The position numbers and the translations under genes are program-made. DNA of 41,390 nt from CAYNFT01 sp964396535. Lineage in GTDB: Bacteria; Chloroflexota; Dehalococcoidia; Dehalococcoidales; UBA2162. This document shows, one piece after another, positions 1 through 7,139 of the stretch (its first letter is position 1; each line of letters opens with the position of its first letter). The notes under the pieces were generated by a model. The model was not told the DNA's origin, searched no databases, and saw only the letters and a list, made by a program, of their open reading frames with translations. Location of the stretch: NCBI GenBank assembly GCA_964396535.1, contig CAYNFT010000007.1, forward strand, positions 1 through 41,390, read 5' to 3'.

Positions 1-131
1 CTGAGATGAGCTGCTTACCCTCAGCACCCTGGTTTCCCCCTGCAGGGCTTGCACTCTTTAATTTAAGCTGTTTTTGGCCTTTTTCTTTATTGAATAATCA
101 CCTACTTGTCAGTTGAACAGTTAAAAAATAG
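1..131. other. Left-edge non-coding stretch, probable leader of an off-window leftward gene
   Basis: No gene with a start and ribosome site is visible here. Read on the minus strand it would be the transcribed leader below the promoter at 167-195. Positions 1-55 are rich in short G and C runs that could pair into a structured leader, but I cannot match them to a named riboswitch class. The gene served would lie left of the window. Confidence 0.3.
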
Positions 132-145
132 TATTGTATACAATA
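132..145. promoter_or_regulatory. Perfect 14-bp palindrome TATTGTATACAATA, operator-like
   Basis: The sequence is an exact palindrome with a TTGTATACAA core. TTGT-N-ACAA palindromes are typical operators of GntR-family (FCD subfamily) repressors. It lies about 15-28 bases downstream of the transcription start predicted from the minus-strand promoter at 167-195, a position suited to repression of an off-window leftward gene. No GntR gene is visible in the window. Confidence 0.45.
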
Positions 146-166
146 ATATAAAATAATGTGTGTGGT

Positions 167-195
167 AGTATAACCCGTTTACTGGTGCTTGTCAA
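167..195 (-). promoter_or_regulatory. Sigma70-type promoter, leftward
   Basis: On the minus strand TTGACA (190-195) is followed after exactly 17 bases by TATACT (167-172), five of six matches to the -10 consensus. It points away from the aldo/keto reductase gene and towards the left edge. Confidence 0.55.
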
Positions 196-259
196 GACCT
201 TAATCCTTTAATTCATAAGTACCATTGTAACCTGACCACTGTCCGTTTATGTTCACCAG

Positions 260-1396
260 TTACATCCAGAGTCTCAGAGCTGCCCTGAGCCAATCCAGAA
301 TAGCAATCCTCCTACTGCAAGCATTCATACAAGCACCACATTCGGTGCAGCTATCAGCACAGTGTCGTTCAATATGGTAAATAGACCGTGCTGTCTCTAT
401 ATCAGCGTACATTGTGGCATCGTTGTAAAGTTCGAAGATGCGGGGTACATCGATGCCTTGAGGACATGGCATACAGGCACGACAGGAAGTACAAGGAATG
501 GGTCTCAACTTGCGGTAAGCATCCCTGACCTGGCTGATTAGCACCTGCTCTTGTACGGTAAGGCTATTCGGTTCAACGCTGTCGGCAAGGGCTATATTTT
601 CCGCTAATTGCTCCATGGTGCTCATGTCACTGACAGCGGTAGAAACCTCCGGGTGATTCCATACCCAGCGCAATCCCCACTCAGACAGCGTTCGCTTTGT
701 TGAGGCATTTGCCCATACCCTGGCTACTGGCTCTAGTGGCTCCTTAGTGAGCCGTCCCCCTTTAAGTGGTTCTGTGATAACAACCGCTAGCCCTTTATCA
801 GCAGCGTATTTGAGTCCGCCGATACCCGGGTGATGGTCTACGTCCATATAGCTGTATTGGAACTGACAAAGGCTCCAGTTGTCGTAAGCCTCCAATATGT
901 CCCTGAGGGCTTGAAAATGGTCGTGGAAGGAGAATCCCAGTTTGTCGATTCGCTCATCGACCATAGCTCCCTCTGCCCAGTGCAATACATCCAGTCCCTT
1001 TAACCTGGGCCAGGTCTCACGGTTCAGCCCTCCTAAAAGATAAAAGTCTATCCTGTCCGTTTGTAACCACCCGAGTTGTTCGTTTAGATAGCGGTCGAAG
1101 TCCCGGGAGGAATTTATTAAAAAGGACGGCAGATTGGCGGCAACCTTAATTTTCTGTCGGTAGCCGTCTTGAAGTGCCTGACTGAGTAGACGTGTCAGAC
1201 GTTCATGCTGCCTCATGTCGTAAGGATAACCCAAGTCCAGATAGTTGACACCATGGTCAATGGCATAACGGAGCATCTTAATGGCTTCAGCTTCATTTAT
1301 ATTCGCCGGGTCTTCGTCTAACAACGGCAACCGCATAACACCGAAGCCCAATACCGATACATCCCAATCCAGCCTGCCAAACCTGCGGTACTTAAT
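260..1396 (-). CDS. Aldo/keto reductase with C-terminal 4Fe-4S ferredoxin domain
   Basis: This is a member of the aldo/keto reductase family fused to a ferredoxin-like tail, probably reducing an unknown carbonyl compound in the cytoplasm. The N-terminal TIM barrel shows FGVMRLP, the Asp and Tyr of the catalytic tetrad in YLDLGYPYD, the Lys in KIKVAANLP and the His in GFSFHDH. The tail carries CTSCRACMPC and C-x3-C-x2-C-x2-C-x3-C, enough ligands for iron-sulfur clusters. The start is odd. The first conventional codon in frame (TTG at 1351) would cut off the usual first strand. Fifteen further codons upstream read IKYRRFGRLDWDVSV, exactly the family N-terminus, beginning with ATT at 1396 six bases after GGAGG (1403-1407). 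I therefore propose an ATT start; the TTG at 1351 is the alternative. It follows the bicupin gene by 56 bases and is probably co-transcribed with it. Confidence 0.88.
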   Translation of the reverse strand: MKYRRFGRLDWDVSVLGFGVMRLPLLDEDPANINEAEAIKMLRYAIDHGVNYLDLGYPYDMRQHERLTRLLSQALQDGYRQKIKVAANLPSFLINSSRDFDRYLNEQLGWLQTDRIDFYLLGGLNRETWPRLKGLDVLHWAEGAMVDERIDKLGFSFHDHFQALRDILEAYDNWSLCQFQYSYMDVDHHPGIGGLKYAADKGLAVVITEPLKGGRLTKEPLEPVARVWANASTKRTLSEWGLRWVWNHPEVSTAVSDMSTMEQLAENIALADSVEPNSLTVQEQVLISQVRDAYRKLRPIPCTSCRACMPCPQGIDVPRIFELYNDATMYADIETARSIYHIERHCADSCTECGACMNACSRRIAILDWLRAALRLWM

Positions 1397-1452
1397 TCAT
1401 GTCCTCCCTTACTTGAACAGGCGCACCAGCGATTCTTCTGGAGGAAAGACGA

Positions 1453-2406
1453 TTATGCTTCTACCCACGGAGACGCATGTTCCCCACTAAGGCAAACCAC
1501 GACAAAGCCATAAGGTTTATCAACCCATCTTGTTATAAGCGGGAGATGGGGAAACCCGGGGGGACAAACAGCGATGGTAGGTGTGTTGAATATATGCCTT
1601 TCGTAATCCTTGCCCATGCCTAGCTCGAGTTCGGCTCCCAGATAGTTCAAGTCATCGGGGTCAAGACCTAAAAAGCACAGTATCTCTGCCTCAGGGTGAT
1701 AATGCGCCTCGCCTCCCCGGTGCCACTTACCGCACCTGCTGTAAAATCCCCATGTAAAATTAACTTCAAACCCCTCAAGGTCCTTGCCGTAGAGCCATAC
1801 AATCTGGTCGCCGTTTCCCGGCCCTACCCCCATTTCCGCTGGCCTCATTACTCCGTCTCTGCCTATGACACTCCCATGTCCCATTCCGCTGTCGTCTGTC
1901 CTGCTAGCATCAACATAGGTAATCATTTTTTTGATTAAGTGCTCGTATTTGGAGCCTGTCGTTTTGGGCAGTCTTGACTTTTCGGGAATCGCTTCAGCCT
2001 GGTAGTCCGTTGCAAGACCGATGGAGTAATGTACTATGGTTCTGTCGACTTTCTTAACCGTAACCGGACCGTGTGGCGTTCCTTTCGGAATGAGTACTAC
2101 CGAGGGTTCGTTAAATACATATTCTTCCCGTTCTTCACCAAGCTCTATAGATACTTCTGCGCCTAGATAGAGTATATTGCTATTATCAGTTCCCTCAAAA
2201 ACCAGGCATTCATCATAAGGATGTATCAGTGCTCCTTCAATGGGGTGACACACACCCGGTTTCTTAATGAATCCATACGAAAAATGGGCATTAAATCCTT
2301 CTAAATCTTTACCTTCCATCCATGCACGTGGTTCAGCGTATAATCCTTCGGGTCCCTTCTGGACACGCAATGGTTTTATCAGATGTGAGTACTCTTTCTT
2401 TGCCAT
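1453..2406 (-). CDS. Tandem cupin-like (bicupin) protein of unknown substrate
   Basis: The protein of 317 residues is made of two related halves. The first has SYGF...IHPYDECLVFEG...LYLGAE...PKGTPHGP. The second has TWGF...HYHPEAEILCF...NYLGAE...PPGFPHLP. Each half thus shows a conserved first histidine/acid motif and a later PxGxPHxP motif, as in metal-binding cupins. Such proteins are usually isomerases, dioxygenases, sugar- or acid-binding proteins; the exact reaction cannot be told. No signal peptide is seen. The ATG is preceded by AGGAGG at a good distance. It heads a leftward pair with the aldo/keto reductase, behind the promoter at 2511-2539. Confidence 0.8.
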   Translation of the reverse strand: MAKKEYSHLIKPLRVQKGPEGLYAEPRAWMEGKDLEGFNAHFSYGFIKKPGVCHPIEGALIHPYDECLVFEGTDNSNILYLGAEVSIELGEEREEYVFNEPSVVLIPKGTPHGPVTVKKVDRTIVHYSIGLATDYQAEAIPEKSRLPKTTGSKYEHLIKKMITYVDASRTDDSGMGHGSVIGRDGVMRPAEMGVGPGNGDQIVWLYGKDLEGFEVNFTWGFYSRCGKWHRGGEAHYHPEAEILCFLGLDPDDLNYLGAELELGMGKDYERHIFNTPTIAVCPPGFPHLPLITRWVDKPYGFVVVCLSGEHASPWVEA

Positions 2407-2510
2407 TTTGAATGCCTCCTTTTTTAAGTTTATTGCCTGACTTTATCTCTGCTTGTTTACTCTTAGAGCGTGTTAATTTCCTTTCAACAGCAGGTCAGAC
2501 TTCTGTCAAA

Positions 2511-2539
2511 ATCATAGCAGGCGTCTTCGTCCTGGTCAA
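2511..2539 (-). promoter_or_regulatory. Promoter of the bicupin / aldo-keto reductase pair
   Basis: On the minus strand TTGACC (2534-2539), a 17-base spacer and TATGAT (2511-2516) give five of six matches at each box, with a TG one base before the -10 (extended -10). The predicted leader is about 98 bases. Confidence 0.55.
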
Positions 2540-2617
2540 GATGCACCGTATGAGGAGAGAGATATAAAAAGGGGAGTTAGAGGGGCGAAGCCCCTTTAAC
2601 AAAAACAACGGGGAGTT

Positions 2618-2706
2618 AAAGAGGGGCACTAGCCCCTCTTATTGAAAACTTCCTCTTTCCCCTTATCAAGGAGAAGGGGGATAAAGGTGGATGGGGTTAA
2701 TAAAAA
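2618..2706 (+). repeat. Double-hairpin intergenic repeat, copy 1
   Basis: A first hairpin pairs AAGAGGGGC with GCCCCTCTT. After about 15 bases comes a second imperfect palindrome around CCCCTTATCAAGGAGAAGGGG, then GGATGGGGTTAATAAA. The same architecture recurs at 11142-11220 (minus) and 39568-39648 (plus). A partial extra copy of the first hairpin (GGGGC GAA GCCCC) lies just upstream near 2573-2600. It sits between divergent genes, so it does not serve as a simple terminator here. The remainder of the 2407-2739 gap holds only the promoter described above. Confidence 0.7.
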
Positions 2707-2739
2707 CTGAGAGGGTGCGGTTGATAAACATTCTCCGTA

Positions 2740-2768
2740 TTGACATTTATTAACGGGAAAACCATAAT
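2740..2768 (+). promoter_or_regulatory. Strong sigma70-type promoter, rightward
   Basis: TTGACA (2740-2745), a 17-base spacer and CATAAT (2763-2768) match the consensus in 11 of 12 positions. It would drive the small ORF and the methyltransferase / thioredoxin-reductase-like genes to its right. Confidence 0.65.
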
Positions 2769-2793
2769 TATAGAAGCCTTCAAACCAGGAGCA

Positions 2794-2988
2794 ATGGTTC
2801 CGGTTCTAATATCGCCGGAGAATATTCATTTGTTTGTAGCTGATGATGTACCGGGTGGTGCATTCTCATTTAGCTACTTCAGAATACCCCCGTATAACCG
2901 CATGGCTCTTACGACGAGGTTGATAACCGGGGCTACTCTTACCAAAGCCGGCGCAACTGAGATGAAGAAATTACCTTACGGGGCGTAA
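2794..2988 (+). CDS. Small unknown ORF, possibly a gene fragment
   Basis: An open frame ends at 2988 and could begin at the TTG at 2740 (82 codons) or, more consistent with the promoter at 2740-2768, at the ATG at 2794 (64 codons, AGGAG only two bases upstream). The translation is non-repetitive and moderately hydrophobic (VPVLISPENIHLFVADDV near the start). I do not recognise a family. It may be the tail of a decayed gene or a chance frame. Both possible starts are poor. Confidence 0.25.
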   Translation: MVPVLISPENIHLFVADDVPGGAFSFSYFRIPPYNRMALTTRLITGATLTKAGATEMKKLPYGA

Positions 2989-3077
2989 GGCTAGCCTGCG
3001 GTAGATGCTTAACATCTTGTTGGATAAAAAGGATTATAGAGAGCCAGAATCATAAAAGAATTGAAGAGGTAAACCCG

Positions 3078-3845
3078 ATGACGTACCGTCAAGGTGATGC
3101 CGTAGAGCGGTGGGACCGGAACGCTGCGCATTGGAATCAGTTTTTTGGCGCGAACGACCCATCGCGACGGGATTTATTGGACCCCATTATTCTGGAAATA
3201 CTGGGAGACGTATCTGGCAAGCGAGTGCTTGATGCCGGATGTGGAGAGGGCTATCTAAGTCGGAAGCTGGCAAAGCTGGGCGCAACGGTCACTGGCGTAG
3301 AGCTTTCCCAGGGAATGCTCTCCTTTGCCTTGGAGGAGCAGAACCGGGAGCCGTTGGGTATCACTTTTCATAATGCTAATGTAACGTCTCTCCCGTTTCT
3401 TTCTGACCGTTCTTTCGATGTGGTGATAACGAATAACGTTATCCAGGATGTAGAGGATTACGAGGGCGCCTTCCGGGAATTTAGCCGTCTCTTGCGACCG
3501 GGCGGGACTTATCTACAGGTTGTTAATCATCCGTGTTTCGCTACGCCTGGCTGCGGATGGGAAAGGGACGCCAATGGGAACCGATTGCATTGGAAGGTGG
3601 ATTATTATTTCAAACGAGGCCCCTTTCCTATAGCGTGGCGACCTGAGACAGGTATGGAGCCTACCATTTCCTGGCACCGAACTTTAGGTGATCTGGTCAA
3701 CACTCTTATATCCTGTGGATTCCGTATAACGCGGCTGATTGAACCGGAGCCACCCGAATCCTGGTTCCATCTGCATCCCGAAATGTATAAGAGCGATAGC
3801 CGCAAGCCGGATTTTATGATTATTGTCTGCAGTCGGGAGGTATAG
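3078..3845 (+). CDS. Class I SAM-dependent methyltransferase
   Basis: This is a cytoplasmic Rossmann-fold methyltransferase of 255 residues, of the UbiE/Methyltransf_11 type. Motif I VLDAGCGEGY lies at residues 50-59, the acidic ribose-binding residue in TGVELS about 20 residues later, and the post-motifs FDVVITNNV and LLRPGGTYL follow. The C-terminal third (RTLGDLVNTLISCGFRITRLIEPEP) is the usual substrate-side region of small-molecule or quinone methyltransferases, so the substrate is unknown. GAGGT precedes the ATG. The thioredoxin-reductase-like gene follows 55 bases later on the same strand and may share the transcript. Confidence 0.88.
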   Translation: MTYRQGDAVERWDRNAAHWNQFFGANDPSRRDLLDPIILEILGDVSGKRVLDAGCGEGYLSRKLAKLGATVTGVELSQGMLSFALEEQNREPLGITFHNANVTSLPFLSDRSFDVVITNNVIQDVEDYEGAFREFSRLLRPGGTYLQVVNHPCFATPGCGWERDANGNRLHWKVDYYFKRGPFPIAWRPETGMEPTISWHRTLGDLVNTLISCGFRITRLIEPEPPESWFHLHPEMYKSDSRKPDFMIIVCSREV

Positions 3846-3900
3846 TCAGACAGTAATAACAAGTCGCAAAGTTAATGTAGCAAATGAAAGGAGTTGTGAT

Positions 3901-4824
3901 ATGCCCGATTGGGATGCTGTAATCGTTGGTGGTGGTCCAGCGGGCCTGACCGCGGGGCTGTATATAAGCCAGGGTAACTGGCGAACCCTCCTGCTGGAGA
4001 AGGAAAGCTATGGCGGATACATAATGAATATAGAGTTGATAGAAAACTACCCGGGGTTTTCCGAAGGGGTAATGGGTGCCCAGCTCGGAATGGAAATGAT
4101 GAACCAAGCAAGGAAGTACGGCTTGCAGATGAAGCGGGGCGAGGTAATCGAGATTCAGGGTTCTTCAAGTAGCAAGTGGGTAACATGTATTGATGGCGCA
4201 AATTATACCACCGCAGCGGTAATCATAGCTGGGGGTTCTGTACCCAAAAAGCTGGGTGTTCCTGGTGAAGAGGAACTGCGGAGTAGAGGTGTGATTAGCT
4301 GTGCTTTCTGTGATGGTGGCGAATTTGTCGACCGTGTGGTAGCGGTATGTGGTGGTGGAGATGCCGGCATCACCGAGGCTCTTTACCTGGCAAAACTGGC
4401 ATCCAAGGTCATTCTTATCGAGGTATTGCCTGAACTCACTGCTACGGCGATTCTTCAGGACAGAGCTAGAGACAATCCCAAGCTGGAGATACGCTGCGGA
4501 GAAAAGGTTGAGGCAATAGTTGGCGATAGCCAGGTTGAAGCTATAGAATTAGTTAAAGAGGGGAACGGGCAAAAGGAGACTCTGAAGGTGGATGGTGTTC
4601 TGGTTCATGTTGGGCTTGACCCTAATACAGGCTACCTTGAGGGCGTCGTTCCACTGGATAGTCAAGGGCAAATTGTTGTCAATGAATGGATGGAGACAGA
4701 GGTTCCTGGTATCCTTGCCGCTGGTGACATCAGAAGTAACTCACCCAGACAGGTAGTCGCCGCAGTAGGGGATGGAGCCACAGCCGGTATCGCGGCCCAG
4801 AGGTTTCTCCAGAAGTTGACATAA
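3901..4824 (+). CDS. Thioredoxin-reductase-like FAD/NAD(P) disulfide oxidoreductase
   Basis: The 307-residue flavoprotein belongs to the low-molecular-weight thioredoxin reductase family. It has an N-terminal FAD motif GGGPAG (residues 10-15), a redox-active CAFC (134-137) followed by DGG, a second nucleotide-binding motif GGGDAG (151-156) and the FAD-binding AAGD near 273-276. Classical NADPH-dependent enzymes carry HRR after the second strand to hold the 2'-phosphate; here the equivalent region reads LIEVLPELTA. This suggests NADH or another donor (for example ferredoxin) rather than NADPH. AAAGGAG stands before the ATG at 3901; a longer frame reading back into the methyltransferase lacks such a site. 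No thioredoxin gene is adjacent. Confidence 0.87.
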   Translation: MPDWDAVIVGGGPAGLTAGLYISQGNWRTLLLEKESYGGYIMNIELIENYPGFSEGVMGAQLGMEMMNQARKYGLQMKRGEVIEIQGSSSSKWVTCIDGANYTTAAVIIAGGSVPKKLGVPGEEELRSRGVISCAFCDGGEFVDRVVAVCGGGDAGITEALYLAKLASKVILIEVLPELTATAILQDRARDNPKLEIRCGEKVEAIVGDSQVEAIELVKEGNGQKETLKVDGVLVHVGLDPNTGYLEGVVPLDSQGQIVVNEWMETEVPGILAAGDIRSNSPRQVVAAVGDGATAGIAAQRFLQKLT

Positions 4825-4853
4825 CTATAACATAACGAATGCATACTATCCAC

Positions 4854-4882
4854 TTGACAGGTAAGTAAAGATATGTTACGAT
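4854..4882 (+). promoter_or_regulatory. Promoter of the ABC exporter operon
   Basis: TTGACA (4854-4859), a 17-base spacer and TACGAT (4877-4882). The -10 box overlaps the first arm of the twin palindrome at 4880-4907, as expected for a repressible promoter. Confidence 0.5.
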
Positions 4883-4907
4883 ATATCTAAATATAACTAG
4901 ATATATC
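4880..4907. promoter_or_regulatory. Twin GATATATC palindromes, candidate repressor operator
   Basis: GATATATC occurs at 4880-4887 and again at 4900-4907, both perfect 8-bp palindromes with centres 20 bp apart (two helical turns), inside an overall inverted repeat. The array overlaps the promoter -10 box and the start-site region. AT-rich palindromes of this kind upstream of ABC exporters are often bound by PadR- or MarR-type repressors; no such gene is in the window. Confidence 0.45.
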
Positions 4908-4970
4908 TGTTTTATCAGGCATTTACTTAATAGCGTCTCCATTTGAACGTCTGGGCTGGGCGCTAATAAA

Positions 4971-4999
4971 ACCGCTGAAAAACGATGTTTTTCAGCGGT
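4971..4999 (+). promoter_or_regulatory. 13-bp perfect hairpin in the leader of the ABC exporter mRNA
   Basis: ACCGCTGAAAAAC (4971-4983) pairs perfectly with 4987-4999 around a GAT loop. No T-run follows on the plus strand, so it is not a plain rightward terminator. On the minus strand the hairpin is followed by TTTTATT. It could be an mRNA-stabilising or attenuating leader element, or a leftward terminator. Confidence 0.5.
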
Positions 5000-5092
5000 C
5001 CTTGAATTGGGTTGGAGTTGGATGAGCCTCTTCCTGAAGAAGAAACTTATGACCTGTTAAGGAATAATTATTTTGGACTGTGTGAAAGAATC

Positions 5093-6217
5093 ATGACTGT
5101 GCAGTATGCTATAGAAACTATCAATCTGGTTAAAAGATATCCAACGAGAGCCCAAAGAGCGGAAGCGGGTGCTGGTGGGGGTTTCGGTGGTGGTCGTGGC
5201 GCTGGGGGAATATCCTCTTTTGGGGGTATAATTAGTTTCCTGAGAAAGAGGAAAGGCCCTTACATAGAAGCCCTTAGAGGAATAAACCTTCAGATAAAGA
5301 AGGGAGAGGTATTCGGGTTATTAGGACCTAATGGTGCTGGAAAGACAACATTAATTAAGGTCCTATGCACGCTGGTTATCCACGACGATGGTGAAGCCTA
5401 CGTTAGTGGTTATGATGTTAAGAAAGAACCGGAGAAGGTGCTTAAAAACCTTCAAGCGGTTCTGCCAGAGAGCCGGGGGTTCAACTGGAGGTTGACGGGA
5501 CGACAGAATCTGGAGTTTTATGCCTTGCTGTATGGGGTGAGGGAGGAGGAGGCAAGAGAGAGGATTGACTATCTCTTAGAAATCACCGGGATGCAAGAAC
5601 GGGGGAACGATAGTTACCAGCGATACTCAACGGGGATGCAGCGAAAGTTGTTGCTCTGTAGAGCTTTGCTTCGGGATACACCTACACTACTCTTTGATGA
5701 GCCGACGGTTGGTTTGGACCCAACATCAGCGGCGGAATTTCGAAGTCTGCTGCGTGATAAGCTGGCACGTGAAGAGGGAAAGACTATAATTCTCAGCACA
5801 CACAATCTGTTTGAGTCTCAGGACATCTGCGACCGGATTGCAATACTCGACCGGGGGAAGGTAACGGCATGCGATACGCCTAACAATATTCAGTACATGA
5901 TGTTAGACGAGAAAGTTTTCAACATTACCTTTATCGACGCCATTTTTAACGAGACTCAGGAAGAAATGTTGAATGAGCTGGAGCGGATAACCGGTGTACA
6001 CGGAGCCACTCCAGAAGTTGATTCAGAAAGGAACTTCCATAGAATATCGCTCCGAGTAGACAAGAACATGGCGCTCTCCGGCATCTTGGAGGTCATCATG
6101 AAAAACGGATTGAAGATAGGAGTAATAAACACTCAGGAGCCAACCCTGGAAGACGTGTTCATGTCCATTACAGGAAGGCGTGTGCCAGAGCGATTCAAAG
6201 ATTCCGGGCGGTCTTAG
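5093..6217 (+). CDS. ABC-2 type exporter, ATP-binding subunit
   Basis: The nucleotide-binding subunit of a multidrug/polysaccharide-type ABC-2 exporter acts on the cytoplasmic face with the permease encoded next. Seen are Walker A GPNGAGKTT (about residues 78-86), a signature YSTGMQ in place of LSGGQ, Walker B TLLFDEPT with VGLDP, the H-loop STHN and a roughly 100-residue C-terminal DUF4162-like extension. The frame is open back to a TTG at 5012, but that codon sits 12 bases after a strong hairpin; the ATG at 5093 gives the family N-terminus MTVQYAIETINLVKRYP. Unusual is an insertion of about 35 residues between the first strand and Walker A, very rich in Gly (GAGGGFGGGRGAGG). Confidence 0.88.
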   Translation: MTVQYAIETINLVKRYPTRAQRAEAGAGGGFGGGRGAGGISSFGGIISFLRKRKGPYIEALRGINLQIKKGEVFGLLGPNGAGKTTLIKVLCTLVIHDDGEAYVSGYDVKKEPEKVLKNLQAVLPESRGFNWRLTGRQNLEFYALLYGVREEEARERIDYLLEITGMQERGNDSYQRYSTGMQRKLLLCRALLRDTPTLLFDEPTVGLDPTSAAEFRSLLRDKLAREEGKTIILSTHNLFESQDICDRIAILDRGKVTACDTPNNIQYMMLDEKVFNITFIDAIFNETQEEMLNELERITGVHGATPEVDSERNFHRISLRVDKNMALSGILEVIMKNGLKIGVINTQEPTLEDVFMSITGRRVPERFKDSGRS

Positions 6218-6221
6218 AAAT

Positions 6222-7037
6222 ATGGAAATTCCATTAGCGTTAAAGCAAATTATCGCCTTCACAAAGCGTGACTTCTTCAGCTGGACAACCTATAAGACGG
6301 CTATGTACACTCAGCTCATTAATATCCTTATAGGTGTCTTCTCGTGGGGGGTAGCTGCTTCGTATGTACAGAAACCAGTTAGAGAGATGTATAACAGTGA
6401 CTACATCTCCTTCCTGGTGGTAGGAGTTGCCATCAGCAACCTGATAATGCCTCTGGTACAAGGGGTAGAGAGAGGACTGAATCCCTGGACTCTTGAAACC
6501 GTCCTGATGACGGGCATAAGCACTCCGGTATTCGTTATCGGCAACATTTCGTGGAGATATATCTTCTCCGTGTTCACGTTCATCCCGTATCTTCTCATTG
6601 GCATCTTTTTTTTCCATGCGAAGTTGAACCCGAATATGCTTGCTGTCATTATAGCTTTCACCATCTCCGCCGCCATATTGATGGGTCTGGCTATGATATC
6701 TACAGGTTTGCGAATTGTGACGAAGTCTACAGACCCCATAACATGGGCAGTAAATGTACTCCAGAATCTATTGGCAGGAGTATCCTTTCCAGTTATCTAC
6801 CTGGATACTATATTCTTCCCAGGAGTCTCAACACTCTCGTGGTTCCTTCCCCAAACATGGGTCTACCATCTATGTCGGCTATCTATGCTGACTAACCCTT
6901 CACTTCTTGATACGAAGGTTATGTTTGATTTCATAAAAGGTTCAATTTTCGCTATCATACTCGTACCTGTGGGGTATAAAATACTGCGCTGGGGGGTAGC
7001 CAGGTCTAAACGAGAAGGGACTCTGGGCTGGTACTGA
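6222..7037 (+). CDS. ABC-2 type exporter, membrane subunit
   Basis: The 271-residue membrane protein has about six hydrophobic segments (for example LINILIGVFSWGVAASYV, LLIGIFFFH, IIAFTISAAILMGLAMIS and a last one near IFAIILVPVGY), with the usual ABC-2 arrangement. It starts with ATG at 6222, four bases after the stop of the ATPase gene, so the two form one transport operon. A frame extending upstream into the ATPase gene is less likely. The substrate cannot be told; the operator upstream suggests induction by a compound that is exported. Confidence 0.87.
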   Translation: MEIPLALKQIIAFTKRDFFSWTTYKTAMYTQLINILIGVFSWGVAASYVQKPVREMYNSDYISFLVVGVAISNLIMPLVQGVERGLNPWTLETVLMTGISTPVFVIGNISWRYIFSVFTFIPYLLIGIFFFHAKLNPNMLAVIIAFTISAAILMGLAMISTGLRIVTKSTDPITWAVNVLQNLLAGVSFPVIYLDTIFFPGVSTLSWFLPQTWVYHLCRLSMLTNPSLLDTKVMFDFIKGSIFAIILVPVGYKILRWGVARSKREGTLGWY

Positions 7038-7057
7038 CCAGAGTCTGTTAGTTTTTT
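7019..7057 (+). terminator. Probable terminator overlapping the end of the ABC permease gene
   Basis: GACTCTGG (7019-7026) pairs with CCAGAGTC (7038-7045); a run of six T follows at 7052-7057. The stem includes the last codons of the permease and the T-run starts six bases late, so the call is moderate. Confidence 0.45.
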
Positions 7058-7139
7058 GAGATGGTTGATAATCTCACGACGCTGTGTACCCGAGGGGGTA
7101 ACATTCCCATATAATTGACTTTTTACTGGCGAGGCATCT

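Noticed and set aside
4971..4999. Calling the 13-bp hairpin a rightward intrinsic terminator
   Set aside because: No T-run follows on the plus strand; it lies between promoter and gene, so a leader role fits better.
5012..5092. Upstream TTG start for the ABC ATPase
   Set aside because: It follows a strong hairpin by 12 bases and adds 27 residues not seen in the family.
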